This document shows, piece after piece, positions 48,001 to 54,441 of a stretch of 64,000 nucleotides of DNA. The notes below the pieces were generated by a model. It was not told the DNA's origin and did not search any database. It was given only the letters and a program-made list of their open reading frames with translations. A program made the translations under genes and the position numbers. Position 1 is the first letter of the stretch, and each line of letters opens with the position of its first letter. This DNA is from Echinarachnius parma (Eukaryota > Echinodermata > Echinoidea > Clypeasteroida > Echinarachniidae): NCBI GenBank assembly GCA_037951105.1, contig JBAMJV010004340.1:1-64000 (forward strand), given 5' to 3'.

Positions 48001-51000
48001 AACGCAGAAAAACAAATTTTTTGACGAATACAGCGATAACTCACATTACGTTATCTTGTCGTTTTGATATGTCTTATTTTGTGTATTTATTATGCAGTTC
48101 GTCTAGGAAATGGAAACAATTACACTGAAGGTCGAGTTGAACTGTATTACAACGGAGCCTGGGGAACTGTCTGTGATGATACCTGGGATATCAAGGATGC
48201 GAACGTTGTCTGCAGAAGTCTTGGTTTCCCGGCTGCCGAGGCCGCACTGACTGGGTCATCATTTGGGCCAGGCACCGGGGACATTATCTTAGATAATATC
48301 GACTGTGTAGGTACAGAGTCGGACATCCTCGACTGTGGTCACTCCAGCCTTGGGAGCAGCAGCTGCGGACATCAGAAAGATGCTAGTGTCCGGTGTTTAG
48401 CAGACATTCCAGGTACATTCCAGCTGGATAATAATCAGACCAATATCTTCCTATACGTAATTCAGAAAATTGCATGACCTTTATTAGACCAATGACGGAG
48501 ACCTGTTTCACGCTCAGTCCAAACTTCGTGTGAAGCAGAATGCTCTCTGTGTAGACAATCATGGTATAAACCATGGCTATTGAAGGTATGGTTGTATACT
48601 ATTAATAGTGACGAACTTTTGCTAGAGGGTTGGTGCCAATATATTCTTTCGTGCTTTTTTTTTCATCCAACGAACAAAGAAGAAAATATCCTTACAACCT
48701 GGCTCATACAATAATAACAATTTTCGATTTGACATTTTATTTGTATCTGTCTTCGTTACAGTTCGTCTTGAAAGCGGAACAAATGGCATGGAAGGTCGAG
48801 TAGAAGTCTTCCACAACGGTGCCTGGGGTACTGTCTGCGATGATTTCTGGGATATAGAGGATGCGAACGTTGTGTGCAGAAGTCTTGGTTTTCAAGCTGC
48901 CGAGGCTGCTTTTAGAGGAGCATTGTTCGGTGAAGGCACAGGGGAGATACTCCTCCGTAGAGTCGACTGTACCGGTACAGAGTCGGACATCTTCGATTGT
49001 CGCCATGATTGGCTGATGAACAATAGCTGTAGTCACCAGGAAGATGCAGGAGTGCGATGTACATCAGACCTCGAAGGTACGTTTTATTCAATTAAAGTAG
49101 AATTACACGTACAGTATCTGCATTTCTTCCTTTCTCGATATAAATAGATGGATTATTACAATTATCACTGACAATTTGGGCAATAACGGTTTAAGTTTGG
49201 CCTTTTTGTGAGGGAACCGATGTTGCTTTCATACTTCTCGCAGATTGTGGCGTCATTCGCGAATCGCCGCCGATAGTTTCGTACAAGGAATTTGTACGAT
49301 GTGTATTCATCATTTAACTTCTTAGTGGTTGCATGAAATAGATTATATTACACTGGAGGACAGCATTTATATATTTTGACCATATTAGGTAATATATATT
49401 TGCTTAAATAAATATGAAGGATGTATAGCGTGCGTGTCAGATGCAACATGTATAGAGCTTATTAAACGGTTTCAGGAATGTATACATCTATGCAACTACT
49501 TTTTTACTAAACATATTCAGTAATGGTTTGTTCTTATTACTTTGTGTCTAAAGTACGTATCGCTGATGGCGCAAGCACTAATGAAGGGCACGTTGAGATC
49601 TTGCACCAGGGAAGGTGGCGACCTGTTTGTGGCGATAAGACTTGGGACTTGCAAGATGCAAAAGTTGTCTGCAGAAGCCTCGGCTACCCTGGCGCTGAGG
49701 AATCATATGCAGAACCAACAACTGGAGAAGAGGGAGGAATGAAAACCCTATTAGATGGTGTTGACTGCACGGGGAACGAGATGTCCATATTTGAATGTGG
49801 ACACTGGGGTCTTGGAGTGGCAGACTGTGTAACGAATGCAAGAGCAGGTGTCCGATGTTCAGAGTTAGAACCTACTCAAGCACCTACTCAAGCACCTACT
49901 CAAGCACCTACTCAAGTACCTACTCAAGGTATATATTTGTAATCGTTGAACTAAGGGATAGTACAGTTTAGGTAAAACAAAATGTTAGTATCTAAAACTA
50001 AAGCTGTCATTAAAAAAACTAACAGTTATAATTCAATGAGGCTTGAACGGTAGAAAATCGTACAAACGGCTGAGAAAAAGTCTGTTATCATTCAAAAAGC
50101 AGTCTTTAAAACACCCGAGGGCCCGATTTTCTTGAAAATTGTAAATGTTGTGTTTAGTTAAAATGATAATTTAATAGAGAGATCTTCAACAACTGCTTAA
50201 ATACCTCTGATAAACTGTCGCTGGAATAACGTTTCTATGAAATTTCGTTTTATGCTTTAAAAGAAATATAATGTTTTAGTGTTTTGTTCATTTTAATTGG
50301 CATTGTGATTCATATATACTTATTCACTTTGATAGGCCGATCGGTGATCATCCCAATCGTGGCATCTGTGGCAGGCCTGATTCTTCTCATCCTGGTGATT
50401 GTGATCGTCGTTTGCGTTTATAAGAGGTCAGTAAATTACTGTTAATAATAATAATAATAATATAATATACTCAATTTATATAGCGCATATCACGATTGAT
50501 AATCATCTCTAAGCGCTTTAAAATTATATTATTACCCCGGTCATCGGATACATTCTGCAATCAATCCGGCACACAGAGTGCACATTTTCCACTCCCTGGG
50601 GAGCATTCCAGCCACGGGCAACCTTGTGTTCATCACAAACAACGCCAAAGTCAAGCATGAAAGAGCCTTACAAAAAAAAAGTACCGTATTTGGAGCTCAC
50701 GCTAGGTTACACAAAAAAAGGTTTAACATTAGATATATCGTATCCAAACCCAGGTATGCAAGTCATTAACATCTTTTTTAGCACTAGACCGTACTCCAAT
50801 AACAAAGACATAAACATTTCATTCAAAAGCATTAATCAGCGAATATCTTATATCGAGATAGAAATCACTAGAAACAATCCATTCCAAATTTATAAAAGAA
50901 AAAATAAACAAATCTATATTGTTTATTAGAGACTATTCGTATTGTATGATCTCCTTCGTTGTCTAATCTTTATCTTTTTATATCGTTATGATTGTACTGT

Positions 51001-51394
51001 TTTGTGCAGGTCCAAGGCAGGCAATAGTACCAGAACCTCCGAGGGGGCTGTGGATGATCCTGGCTTGCGAAGCAATCCTGCATTCAGTTCAGATGAAGCG
51101 ACCCTACCCCCTAAGCCTCTCGGTAGTCATGATTACGACTATGTTGATGGGGAGAGTGGGCAAAGCGAACGTTACGCCCATCATCCAAGTTTATCGCATG
51201 AATACCACACCGTTCCGGTACGGGAAACCGAAGAGCAAATGAGACGTCGAGCTGGTACGACGGAAGACACTGGCTCACGACGTCCGACCGTTGGTTCCCC
51301 TGAAACCCACGTCTACGAGATCCCAAACCCAGGCAACGAATATGTTGAACTTCAAGAGGTAGACAAGCATGTTTACACATCACCCAAGATCTAA
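19522..51394 (+). CDS. Multi-SRCR transmembrane receptor gene (17 exons seen, 5' end missing)
   Basis: Seventeen exons with AG/GT borders are recognised. Fifteen each encode one SRCR domain of about 101-107 residues, all phase 1 at both ends, so any could be skipped or duplicated in frame. They are followed by a PTQA stalk, one transmembrane segment and a cytoplasmic tail of about 127 residues. The spliced frame is open throughout (about 1,730 residues). SRCR proteins act as secreted or cell-surface receptors, often in pathogen or ligand binding; this one would be a type I membrane protein. Nearly every domain has six cysteines. Many have N-X-S/T sites, commonly in the NG(T/S)W strand. No initiator or signal-peptide exon was found. 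The first SRCR exon follows a fresh LTR element. Exons 5-15 are close together (0.4-2.6 kb introns), while intron 4 is 10.2 kb and repeat-filled. Exon joins are inferred without RNA evidence. Confidence 0.88.
20260..21680. mobile_element. Foldback DNA element 1 (long inverted repeats, TA target)
   Basis: The left end AACCCCTCAAAAAAAGTTCG is matched by its inverse at the right end, and TA flanks both sides. The two arms are complementary almost to the centre (about 20950), including the segments around TCGCAAAATGGCCCCAATGC and CTCCCTGCAG, so the whole 1.42 kb can fold into one hairpin. It has no transposase. TA duplication and end structure suggest a Tc1/mariner-type derivative. It fills most of intron 1. 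Confidence 0.85.
21850..22158 (+). CDS. SRCR exon 2
   Basis: The acceptor is CATTGCAG and the donor TTCAG|GTAAAA; length is 309 bases. The first codon, completed across the intron, gives Ala instead of the usual Val (ARLLDGDTINEGRVEV). This is close to a family consensus: CDDDWDIQDANVVC, FGQGTGDILLDDVDC, six cysteines, one NGT site. Confidence 0.93.
22299..22697. repeat. MITE of the (TTAA)GGGATCTAGTAA family, diverged copy
   Basis: It begins CAAGGGGTAGTTACATTGTC and ends ATACTAGATCCCATTAA. Internal landmarks such as the GAAGTGTTCA segment match the better preserved relatives at 30484 and 47416. It lies in intron 2. Confidence 0.6.
22822..24378. mobile_element. Foldback DNA element 2, related to element 1
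   Basis: TA flanks both ends. The left end reads CACCCTTTAAAAAAAGTTCG, and the right end is the inverse of AACCCCTCAAAACAAGTTCG. The arms share GAAGGCGTTGCATC in opposite orientation at about 23278 and 23920, but they are much more diverged than in the 20260-21680 element. It lies in intron 2 and has no coding frame that I recognise. Confidence 0.75.
24623..25535. repeat. MITE of the GGGATCTAGTAA family, split by a nested MITE
   Basis: The left part (24623-24886) and right part (25430-25535, ending GTTACTAGAATCCTTAA) are two halves of one copy. The halves are separated by the second MITE type at 24887-25429. Confidence 0.65.
24887..25429. repeat. TTAA-flanked MITE, copy M1 (nested)
   Basis: The ends are TTAAAGGGATAGTTGAG and its inverse, CTCAACTATCCCTTTAA. 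Internal segments GAGGGCGCTCTCTAAAC and AGCGCCCTCTCTACC mark the family. Insertion at TTAA inside another MITE suggests TTAA target choice (piggyBac-like), although TTAA could instead be part of the ends. Confidence 0.8.
25750..25925. repeat. Short tandem repeat, about 28-bp units
   Basis: TATGAATAGCGACCCTCAT-like units recur six to seven times with drift (GACC/GTCC/CAACC) and end about 25 bases before the exon 3 acceptor. Confidence 0.75.
25950..26258 (+). CDS. SRCR exon 3
   Basis: The acceptor is TTACACAG and the donor CCAG|GTAAGT; length is 309 bases. The domain is VRLQDGNSINEGRVEV to GVRCRPG. It has six cysteines but departs in the second half: FNCMPIRIERHIRC replaces the usual DCxHxGLGxHNC, and CDEYWGIRD replaces CDDxWDIQD. 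One NGT site. Confidence 0.92.
26636..27371. mobile_element. piggyBac-like MITE at a TTAA target
   Basis: Its left end CCCTAAAAAGGCCG and right end CGGCCTTATTAGGG form terminal inverted repeats. TTAA precedes the left end (26632-26635) and TTGA, one base changed, follows the right (27372-27375). The interior has a GGGGCATTATGCCCC hairpin and C-runs near 26690. No transposase is present; the minus-strand frame 27043-27357 has no known domain. It lies in intron 3. Confidence 0.7.
27579..27887 (+). CDS. SRCR exon 4
   Basis: The acceptor is TCTGACAG and the donor TTCAG|GTAAAA; length is 309 bases. The domain is VRLQGGDSVNEGRVEI to GVRCLFSG, with six cysteines. VVCKSLG, EFSPGTG and DVGVRC mark it as closest to exon 12. 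It has an NGS site. The TTTCAGGTAAAATAAGG block around the donor is repeated at about 27907, which offers a second potential donor. Confidence 0.92.
28510..28835. repeat. Two degenerate minisatellites in intron 4
   Basis: 28510-28690 holds four units of about 43 bases (GTTTCCAGAATCATTCGCTG, then CAGGTTCGTG). 28707-28835 holds about four units built on TCTTGTGATCTTCACA. Open frames in several phases here follow from the repeats and carry no domain that I know. Confidence 0.65.
29716..30036 (-). mobile_element. Truncated hAT-like fragment with long poly-G and poly-C tracts
   Basis: The right end CATCACTACGCCAGTG resembles the CA(C/G)TGGCGTAG ends of the hAT-like element at 7426. A segment AGGGAGCTTTGGCATTTTTT matches the 185-bp repeat family. 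A C-run of more than 35 bases ends at 29885. No left end was found. Confidence 0.45.
30042..30076. repeat. (CA)n microsatellite
   Basis: Short CA run with one CCC interruption. Confidence 0.9.
30484..30844. repeat. MITE of the GGGATCTAGTAA family, best-preserved ends
   Basis: The ends are TTAAAAGGATCTAGTAA and its inverse GTAACTAGATCCCTTTAA; length is 361 bases. It carries the conserved inner segments AGTCATAATTGCGAACAGAG and CAATGAGTGA. It lies in intron 4. Confidence 0.75.
30845..31655. other. Intron 4 interval, nothing recognised
   Basis: No exon, hairpin or repeat that I can support. Frames at 31018-31218 (minus) and 31431-31625 (plus) are short and without domains. Confidence 0.4.
31659..32080 (+). 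repeat. Poly-G-rich repeat starting with a hAT-type end
   Basis: It starts CAGTGGCGTACCCAGG, the hAT-like terminal motif. Four G-runs of 13-18 bases follow (about 31686, 31730, 31865, 32071) between units containing GCCGAGACCA. No right terminus was found, so this is a fragment or a strongly diverged copy. The G-runs lie on the sense strand of the receptor pre-mRNA. Confidence 0.6.
32597..33145. repeat. TTAA-flanked MITE, copy M2
   Basis: The ends are TTAAAGGGGTGGTGCAG and its inverse-type CTATACCCCTTTAA, with internal GAGGGCGCTCTCTA and GCAGCGCCCTCTTTA. It is nested in the left arm of the 4.3-kb element, whose right arm lacks it. Confidence 0.8.
34600..35900 (+). other. Interior of the 4.3-kb element with a weak coding remnant
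   Basis: A frame at 34863-35189 opens after a T18 tract and runs FDGYNDYSNRC to HEAKMSIVK; I do not recognise it. Further on, near 35330-35370, one frame reads CHSGQVERYN. That is faintly like the GQVERxN motif of gypsy integrases, but stops surround it. It could be a decayed mobile-element gene. Confidence 0.3.
36600..37370. other. Intron 4 interval, nothing firm
   Basis: It contains a GCACGACCGTGC palindrome near 36902-36913 and a TTGCACGG segment near 36969, but no element boundaries that I can define and no exon. Confidence 0.4.
37385..37560. repeat. Strong intronic hairpin (about 60-bp arms)
   Basis: TGTAAATGCATCGTACTCTC, GGCTATGTTAGCTGTGCG on the left is answered by CGCACAGCTAACATAGCC and GATGCATTTACA on the right. 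Outer bases AACGGTC and GACCGT also pair. The loop is about 25 bases. A MITE is likely. Confidence 0.8.
38100..38408 (+). CDS. SRCR exon 5
   Basis: The acceptor is CTGCACAG and the donor AATG|GTAAAT; length is 309 bases. The domain is VRLEGGAERYEGRVEV to GARCNNNG with six cysteines. The acidic pair after the first cysteine is lost: CRGTWIKQDADVVC replaces CDDxWDIQDANVVC. That pair contributes to cation binding in many SRCR domains. No N-glycosylation site in the usual strand (YHGAW). Confidence 0.92.
38409..39247. other. Intron 5, nothing recognised
   Basis: AT-rich; no repeat ends or further SRCR-like text in either strand. Confidence 0.5.
39248..39550 (+). CDS. SRCR exon 6
   Basis: The acceptor is GTTACCAG and the donor CGGG|GTAAGT; length is 303 bases, the shortest of the set. 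The domain is VRLLNGNDGNEGRVEV to GVRCARG with six cysteines. It is two residues shorter than most: one is lost in DILSDIRC (usually DILLDDVRC) and one near the end. Confidence 0.92.
39551..40575. other. Intron 6 with a degenerate tandem repeat
   Basis: At about 39670-39970, four diverged units share TTTCACAG-(a/g)C-(a/t)TGGA and CGTATA segments. No other element seen. Confidence 0.5.
40576..40884 (+). CDS. SRCR exon 7
   Basis: The acceptor is CCCGACAG and the donor AATG|GTAGTA; length is 309 bases. The domain is VRLQDGENVNEGRVEV to GVRCHHNG with six cysteines, close to consensus (CDDDWDIQDADVVC, LGPGTGEIVLDDVRC). The arm of a foldback element begins within a few bases of its donor. Confidence 0.93.
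40890..41885. mobile_element. Foldback element abutting exon 7
   Basis: The left arm (40890-41095) contains GCACAAAAAGAAA, ATCAAATTAAAG and CATGCATGAA. The right arm (41666-41885) carries their inverses (TTTCTTTTTGTGC, CTTTAATTTGAT, TGCATGAATG). The centre has no recognised gene. It occupies the start of intron 7. Confidence 0.75.
41899..42435. repeat. TTAA-type MITE, copy M3
   Basis: The left end is TTAAAGGGGTAGTACA. The right end is CGAACTACCCCTTTA, with the flanking TTAA degraded to TTTA. Internal GGGCGCTTTCTAAAA and GCAGCGCCCTCTGTACC match the family. It lies directly after the foldback element. Confidence 0.75.
42497..43005. repeat. TTAA-flanked MITE, copy M4 (opposite orientation)
   Basis: The ends are TTAAAGGGATAGTTGAG and CTCAACTATCCCTTTAA, identical to those of M1 at 24887 over 17 bases. 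Internal order is inverted relative to M1. It lies 60 bases after copy M3. Confidence 0.8.
43466..43771 (+). CDS. SRCR exon 8
   Basis: The acceptor is TTCCCAG and the donor ATCAG|GTAGCC; length is 306 bases. The domain is VRLQDGGYGKEGRVEV to GVRCTSG. Six cysteines, CDDLWDIDDATVVC, no glycosylation motif in the usual strand (SNGVW). The second half (LYPDLRVNDC) departs from consensus. Confidence 0.93.
43772..44347. other. Intron 8, nothing recognised
   Basis: AT-rich; no element ends that I can define. Confidence 0.5.
44348..44668 (+). CDS. SRCR exon 9, with a seventh cysteine
   Basis: The acceptor is TCTGATAG and the donor AATG|GTAAAC; length is 321 bases, the longest ordinary SRCR exon. 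The domain is VRLEDGDDCNEGRVGV to GVRCAPLLNG. Besides the usual six cysteines it has one in DDCNEGRV. That is the position of the first cysteine of eight-cysteine (group B) domains, yet its usual partner position is Phe (SLGFIA). NQNCGPGLFSGAGVRC has an insertion. CDNGWD replaces CDDxWD. Confidence 0.9.
44669..45214. other. Intron 9, nothing recognised
   Basis: No repeat boundaries or additional exon seen. Confidence 0.5.
45215..45520 (+). CDS. SRCR exon 10
   Basis: The acceptor is TTTTTTAG and the donor ACAG|GTAACT; length is 306 bases. The domain is VRLQNGTDKSEGRVEV to GVQCMTG, with six cysteines. TTWRTVCDDEWD replaces NGxWGTVCDD, so the common glycosylation site is lost. An NGT occurs earlier, in LQNGTD. 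FACSSNQIGHHDC is divergent. Confidence 0.92.
45521..46144. other. Intron 10, nothing recognised
   Basis: No repeat boundaries or exon-like text seen. Confidence 0.5.
46145..46459 (+). CDS. SRCR exon 11
   Basis: The acceptor is ATTATAAAG and the donor ATCTG|GTAATT; length is 315 bases. The domain is VRLEGGSNTNEGRVEV to GVRCLSG with six cysteines. A three-residue insertion gives FYNHDNGTWGTIC. The segment around DCRHSEDAG is typical. Confidence 0.92.
46460..47047. other. Intron 11, nothing recognised
   Basis: AT-rich. The open frame running into exon 12 from 46882 is intronic read-through; the acceptor at 47045-47047 (TTTCAG) sets the exon start. Confidence 0.5.
47048..47362 (+). CDS. SRCR exon 12
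   Basis: The acceptor is AATTTCAG and the donor CAAA|GTAAGA; length is 315 bases. The domain is VRLQNGTDNNEGRVEV to GVRCASALQ, six cysteines. It shares VVCKSLG, EFSPGTG and DVGVRC with exon 4. LSHLGCVGNESD replaces LDDVRCTGTESx. Possible N-glycosylation at NGT and NES. Confidence 0.92.
47416..47753. repeat. MITE of the GGGATCTAGTAA family in intron 12
   Basis: The ends are TTAAAGGGATCTAGTAAC and GTAACTAGATTCCTTTAA; length is 338 bases. It is similar throughout to the copy at 30484-30844. Confidence 0.78.
48098..48412 (+). CDS. SRCR exon 13
   Basis: The acceptor is TTATGCAG and the donor CCAG|GTACAT; length is 315 bases. The domain is VRLGNGNNYTEGRVEL to SVRCLADIP. Six cysteines; NYT is a possible glycosylation site. 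SSLGSSSCGHQKDAS replaces the usual AGLGxHNCxHxxDAG. Confidence 0.92.
48762..49076 (+). CDS. SRCR exon 14
   Basis: The acceptor is CGTTACAG and the donor GAAG|GTACGT; length is 315 bases. The domain is VRLESGTNGMEGRVEV to GVRCTSDLE. Six cysteines; CDDFWDIEDANVVC. ILLRRVDC has basic residues in place of the DD pair. NNS gives a late glycosylation site. Confidence 0.92.
49077..49553. other. Intron 14, nothing recognised
   Basis: No repeat ends seen. Confidence 0.5.
49554..49928 (+). CDS. SRCR exon 15 plus PTQA stalk
   Basis: The acceptor is TCTAAAG and the donor TCAAG|GTATAT; length is 375 bases. The domain VRIADGASTNEGHVEI to GVRCSELE is the most divergent of the set: RWRPVCGDKTWDLQD, LGYPGAEESY, and a TGEEGGMKTLLDGVDC loop. 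It keeps six cysteines. It ends in four to five PTQA/PTQV repeats encoded by a 12-base tandem repeat at 49871-49927, probably an O-glycosylatable membrane-proximal stalk. Confidence 0.9.
49871..49927 (+). repeat. Coding 12-bp minisatellite (PTQA)n
   Basis: CCTACTCAAGCA repeats nearly perfectly four times plus a partial unit; each unit encodes Pro-Thr-Gln-Ala. The unit keeps frame, so copy-number change would alter stalk length only. Confidence 0.93.
49951..50230. repeat. Truncated TTAA-type MITE, copy M6
   Basis: It opens CTAAGGGATAGTACAG and follows the family through TTATCATTCAAAAAGCAG, then loses similarity. No right end. It lies in intron 15. Confidence 0.5.
50336..50426 (+). CDS. Transmembrane exon
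   Basis: The acceptor is TTGATAG and the donor AAGAG|GTCAGT; length is 91 bases. It encodes GRSVIIPIVASVAGLILLI and then LVIVIVVCVYKR. A hydrophobic helix of about 25 residues ends in a basic stop-transfer (YKR), so the SRCR side is extracellular. It leaves in phase 2, matching the terminal exon, which supplies the last base of the second Arg codon. Confidence 0.92.
50440..50640. repeat. Likely interspersed repeat in intron 16
   Basis: It contains TATATAGCGCATATCACG, then AAGCGCTTTAAAATTATATT, after an (AAT)n run. The IR-like GCGC-containing pair and the CCACTCCCTGGGGAGCATTC segment suggest a SINE-like repeat. I cannot name the family. Confidence 0.4.
51010..51394 (+). CDS. Cytoplasmic-tail terminal exon
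   Basis: The acceptor is TTGTGCAG and the stop TAA lies at 51392-51394. The tail (RSKAGNSTRTSEGAV to HVYTSPKI) has about 127 residues. It has seven tyrosines: DYDYV, EYHTV, VYEIP, EYVEL and VYTSP. YHTV and YVEL fit YxxΦ sorting or phospho-docking patterns, and LPPKPL could bind SH3 domains. It has no strict ITIM or ITAM. It is rich in Ser, Glu and Arg. A signalling or endocytic role is inference. Confidence 0.92.
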
Positions 51395-51870
51395 TGTATT
51401 TTAATCGGTATCGTACTAAATGTATCATTTGAAGTTAAACTAAAGAAGACATATTTTGTCCAGTTACCAGGTAAATCCTTTCACACCTGTTGAATTCGAA
51501 AAGCCAATGATGGTTGACATCTGTGATTATATCTCCTAATTATCCATCCATACACAGGAATGCATGGCATTCCAATGAATGGTTTAACAAGTCACCAGTC
51601 ATATTTTCTTCCATTTAATCCGAGGTTTAAAACGACATACTTAAACTAGTGACTTGTTATTCATTTCACTGGAAATGTAATCAGTGGAGAAACAAGATAT
51701 CTCCGGTAATTCATGACAACTATCGAAGAGCTATAGTTAAGTTCCACATGTACGTAATGTTTTTACTGGTCACTGGTATTTATGTCCATTTCGTTTATAG
51801 AATACAGGCAAATAATTGTAACATTACATGAAAGGCAGCTCTTTATGTGAAATAAAATACAATGAAAACT
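51395..51870 (+). other. Probable 3' UTR with polyadenylation signal
   Basis: AATAAA at 51851-51856 is the first good signal after the stop, which gives a 3' UTR of about 480 bases. A second, AATAAA near 52398, could serve as a distal site. Confidence 0.55.
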
Positions 51871-52717
51871 ACACCATTATTATGATAATCACACATTTCA
51901 ACATCTCTTAGACATGACAAAATGATTTGTCGTCGATTAATTGGTATTTGGAATTTGTTCGTTGAAAGATGGTAATTTTGCGACACATTTAGTCACCGCA
52001 GTCAAAACGCTATTATTTTGTTGGGTGTGGATTAATATGTATGATGTGTTCTTTTTGATTGCTATCATTCCAGTTCGTAAACAAATGTGTAAAGGGCAAT
52101 GTAAAGAAGACATCCATAAAAGCCAAATGTAGCCACGCAATAGTTTGAATTTCTTTGTTTTGTATTATGTCTAAAATATCAACAACATGAAAATAATATA
52201 TTTCAAACAACAACAATTGAAATGTGAATTATGCGAAAACAAACGATGGCAAATTTAGTAGTTTAGGTTTAACTTTAGTTTTACTATATATGATATTGTT
52301 TAAAGTGAACTGTTTATCATACTGTCCAATTGAAACTCTTTGTTGCATTGAGATTTAGGATCTTTCTTTCCAACTATACATTTTGATCCGTAGGAAAATA
52401 AATATATTCTTGTTTATTATCATTAATATTCATTTGATAATTTTCAAGGGGTAGTTTTAGTGCTGTATGAACAATATTCATATCTAAAATAATGGAGTAG
52501 CTATTGTACTATAATAAGATTGAATATTTCGTAGTGATTTATTTCTATTATATTTGTATCACTGTATACTGTTTGAAAACAAATGACAACTTACCTGAAA
52601 TACATTATATAAATTAAGTTAAAGATGTAGTTTTGTAATGCAAAAGTGAATACGTACAAATAATGGAGTAGTTATTGATTGATTTGGGTTGTTGTTTTCT
52701 ATTTAGCATAATATAAC

Positions 52718-53017
52718 TTTGTTATTGTCGTGCCTAATACGTTCTAAGTGATGCTCAAGTTGAGCTCATCAGAGTATATTATCCAGATTCATATCCAGAA
52801 AATACATTGATATACAGTTACATATATTAGTATTACTTTCTTTATATAGTAGAATAATTACTTTGTTATTGTCGTGCCTAATACGTTCGGAGTGATGCTC
52901 AAATTGAGCTTATCAGAGTTTATTATCCAGATTCATATCCAGAAAATACTGTACATTGATATACAGTTACATAATTGGTATTACTTTATTTTATATAGTA
53001 CATGTAGAATAATTACT
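52718..53017. repeat. Tandem duplication of a 145-bp unit; third copy at 53905-54060
   Basis: TTTGTTATTGTCGTGCCTAA starts each unit (about 52718 and 52861), and both run through TTATCCAGATTCATATCCAG and TAGAATAATTAC. A more diverged unit (GCCTAATACATTCTGAGTG) lies at 53922, after the MITE at 53355-53902. Confidence 0.8.
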
Positions 53018-53354
53018 TTTTGATTGAAAAGACATATACAATCGAATATATTTGTATGACTTGTCTTCTCTCATTGAAGTTTAATCACTCGGTTATTGGC
53101 TACAAACACGTATGCATATGAATATTTTGTATAAAGTATATTATCAATATTGTAGTATAATCACTGTATTATAGTGGGAAAATACGTACAAATATTGGCA
53201 TATTTTGTATGACTTAATTTCCATCGTAGTATAATTAGTTTGTTATGGAGAAAATGTGTTTTTAGAATTTGATTAAGTTTGATGAAAGGGTAGTTTTGTG
53301 ATATTGCTGCACGAGAAAACGAATATCAAAAATAATCTAGTAGTCATTTATTTT

Positions 53355-53902
53355 TGTTCAGTTTTGGTATAGAGGGCGCTTCAAGAAATAATTTGTTGTG
53401 AGGTAATGAAAAACGAGGGGGTAACATTTCGAAGAGCACACAATGTTAATGACAGAATCAACTTGTTTGATCGAAATTGGTTTTAGAGACAACTGAAATA
53501 TTCACAAATGTAACATGTTATATATCATTTGTAATTATTGTGGGTCCCACAAGAATTCGATAATTTTTAACCAGCCGTTGAAAAAAAAAATGCTTACACA
53601 TTTCCAAAATTTGCAAAAGAGGTTTTTAAATAGTTGCTGATGATCTCTCTATTTAATTTGTATTTTAACACAACATCTCATGCACAATTCTGTATTTAAA
53701 AATGGTTGAAACCAGAGAGCGCCCTCTTGTGCTTTAACGGCTCTTTGCTAATGATAACACGATCTTTACATAGCTGTTTGTAATTTGGTATATATTTCGA
53801 GCATGGTGGAGTTATCACTATTAGTTTGTATAGTTTGTAATGTTATGGTGCAGGTTTTGGTTAACAGCATTCAGTTGGACCAAAACTGTACTATCGCTTT
53901 AA
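53355..53902. repeat. TTAA-type MITE, copy M5
   Basis: It carries TTTTGGTATAGAGGGCGCTT at the left, GAGAGCGCCCTCTTG near 53715, and ends CTGTACTATCGCTTTAA. Orientation is as for copy M4. Confidence 0.65.
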
Positions 53903-54227
53903 CCAGTTTGTTTATACTCTGTAGCCTAATACATTCTGAGTGATGCTAAAGTTTAGCTTATCACTGTATAATCCAGCTCCTGATCCAGAACATGATATAT
54001 ACAGTTACATATATTTGCATAACTTTCTTTATAAAGTAGTATAATCAATTAAGTTTTAAAGAAAAGAAATATACAAAAGACTTCTATCGTCGTAGTATAA
54101 TCATTCTGTCATTGGTAAGATATGTTATTATGTACTAAAGTCTGAATATCAACATTGTATAAAGTGGGATGAAATGTAAGCATACAGCCATGTATTGTAT
54201 ACAGAAAAACATAATTGTCTACATATT

Positions 54228-54441
54228 TTCGATACGATTCATATTATTTCAGTAGATTACACATGTCAATGAAGCATGTCTTAGAATGTTTAATTAATAA
54301 TTTTAATACGATCATGTAAGTATACATAAACACAGAATTGTCCACAAATATTCGATACGATTCATATTATTTCAGAAAATTACATATTTTAATGAAGCAT
54401 GTCTTAGCATGTTTAATTAATAATTGTTATACGATCATATA
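54228..54441. repeat. Tandem duplication, unit of about 122 bp
   Basis: ATTCGATACGATTCATATTA, then GAAGCATGTCTTAG, then GTTTAATTAATAATT recurs at about 54229 and 54349, ending CGATCAT(G/A)TAAG. Confidence 0.8.
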
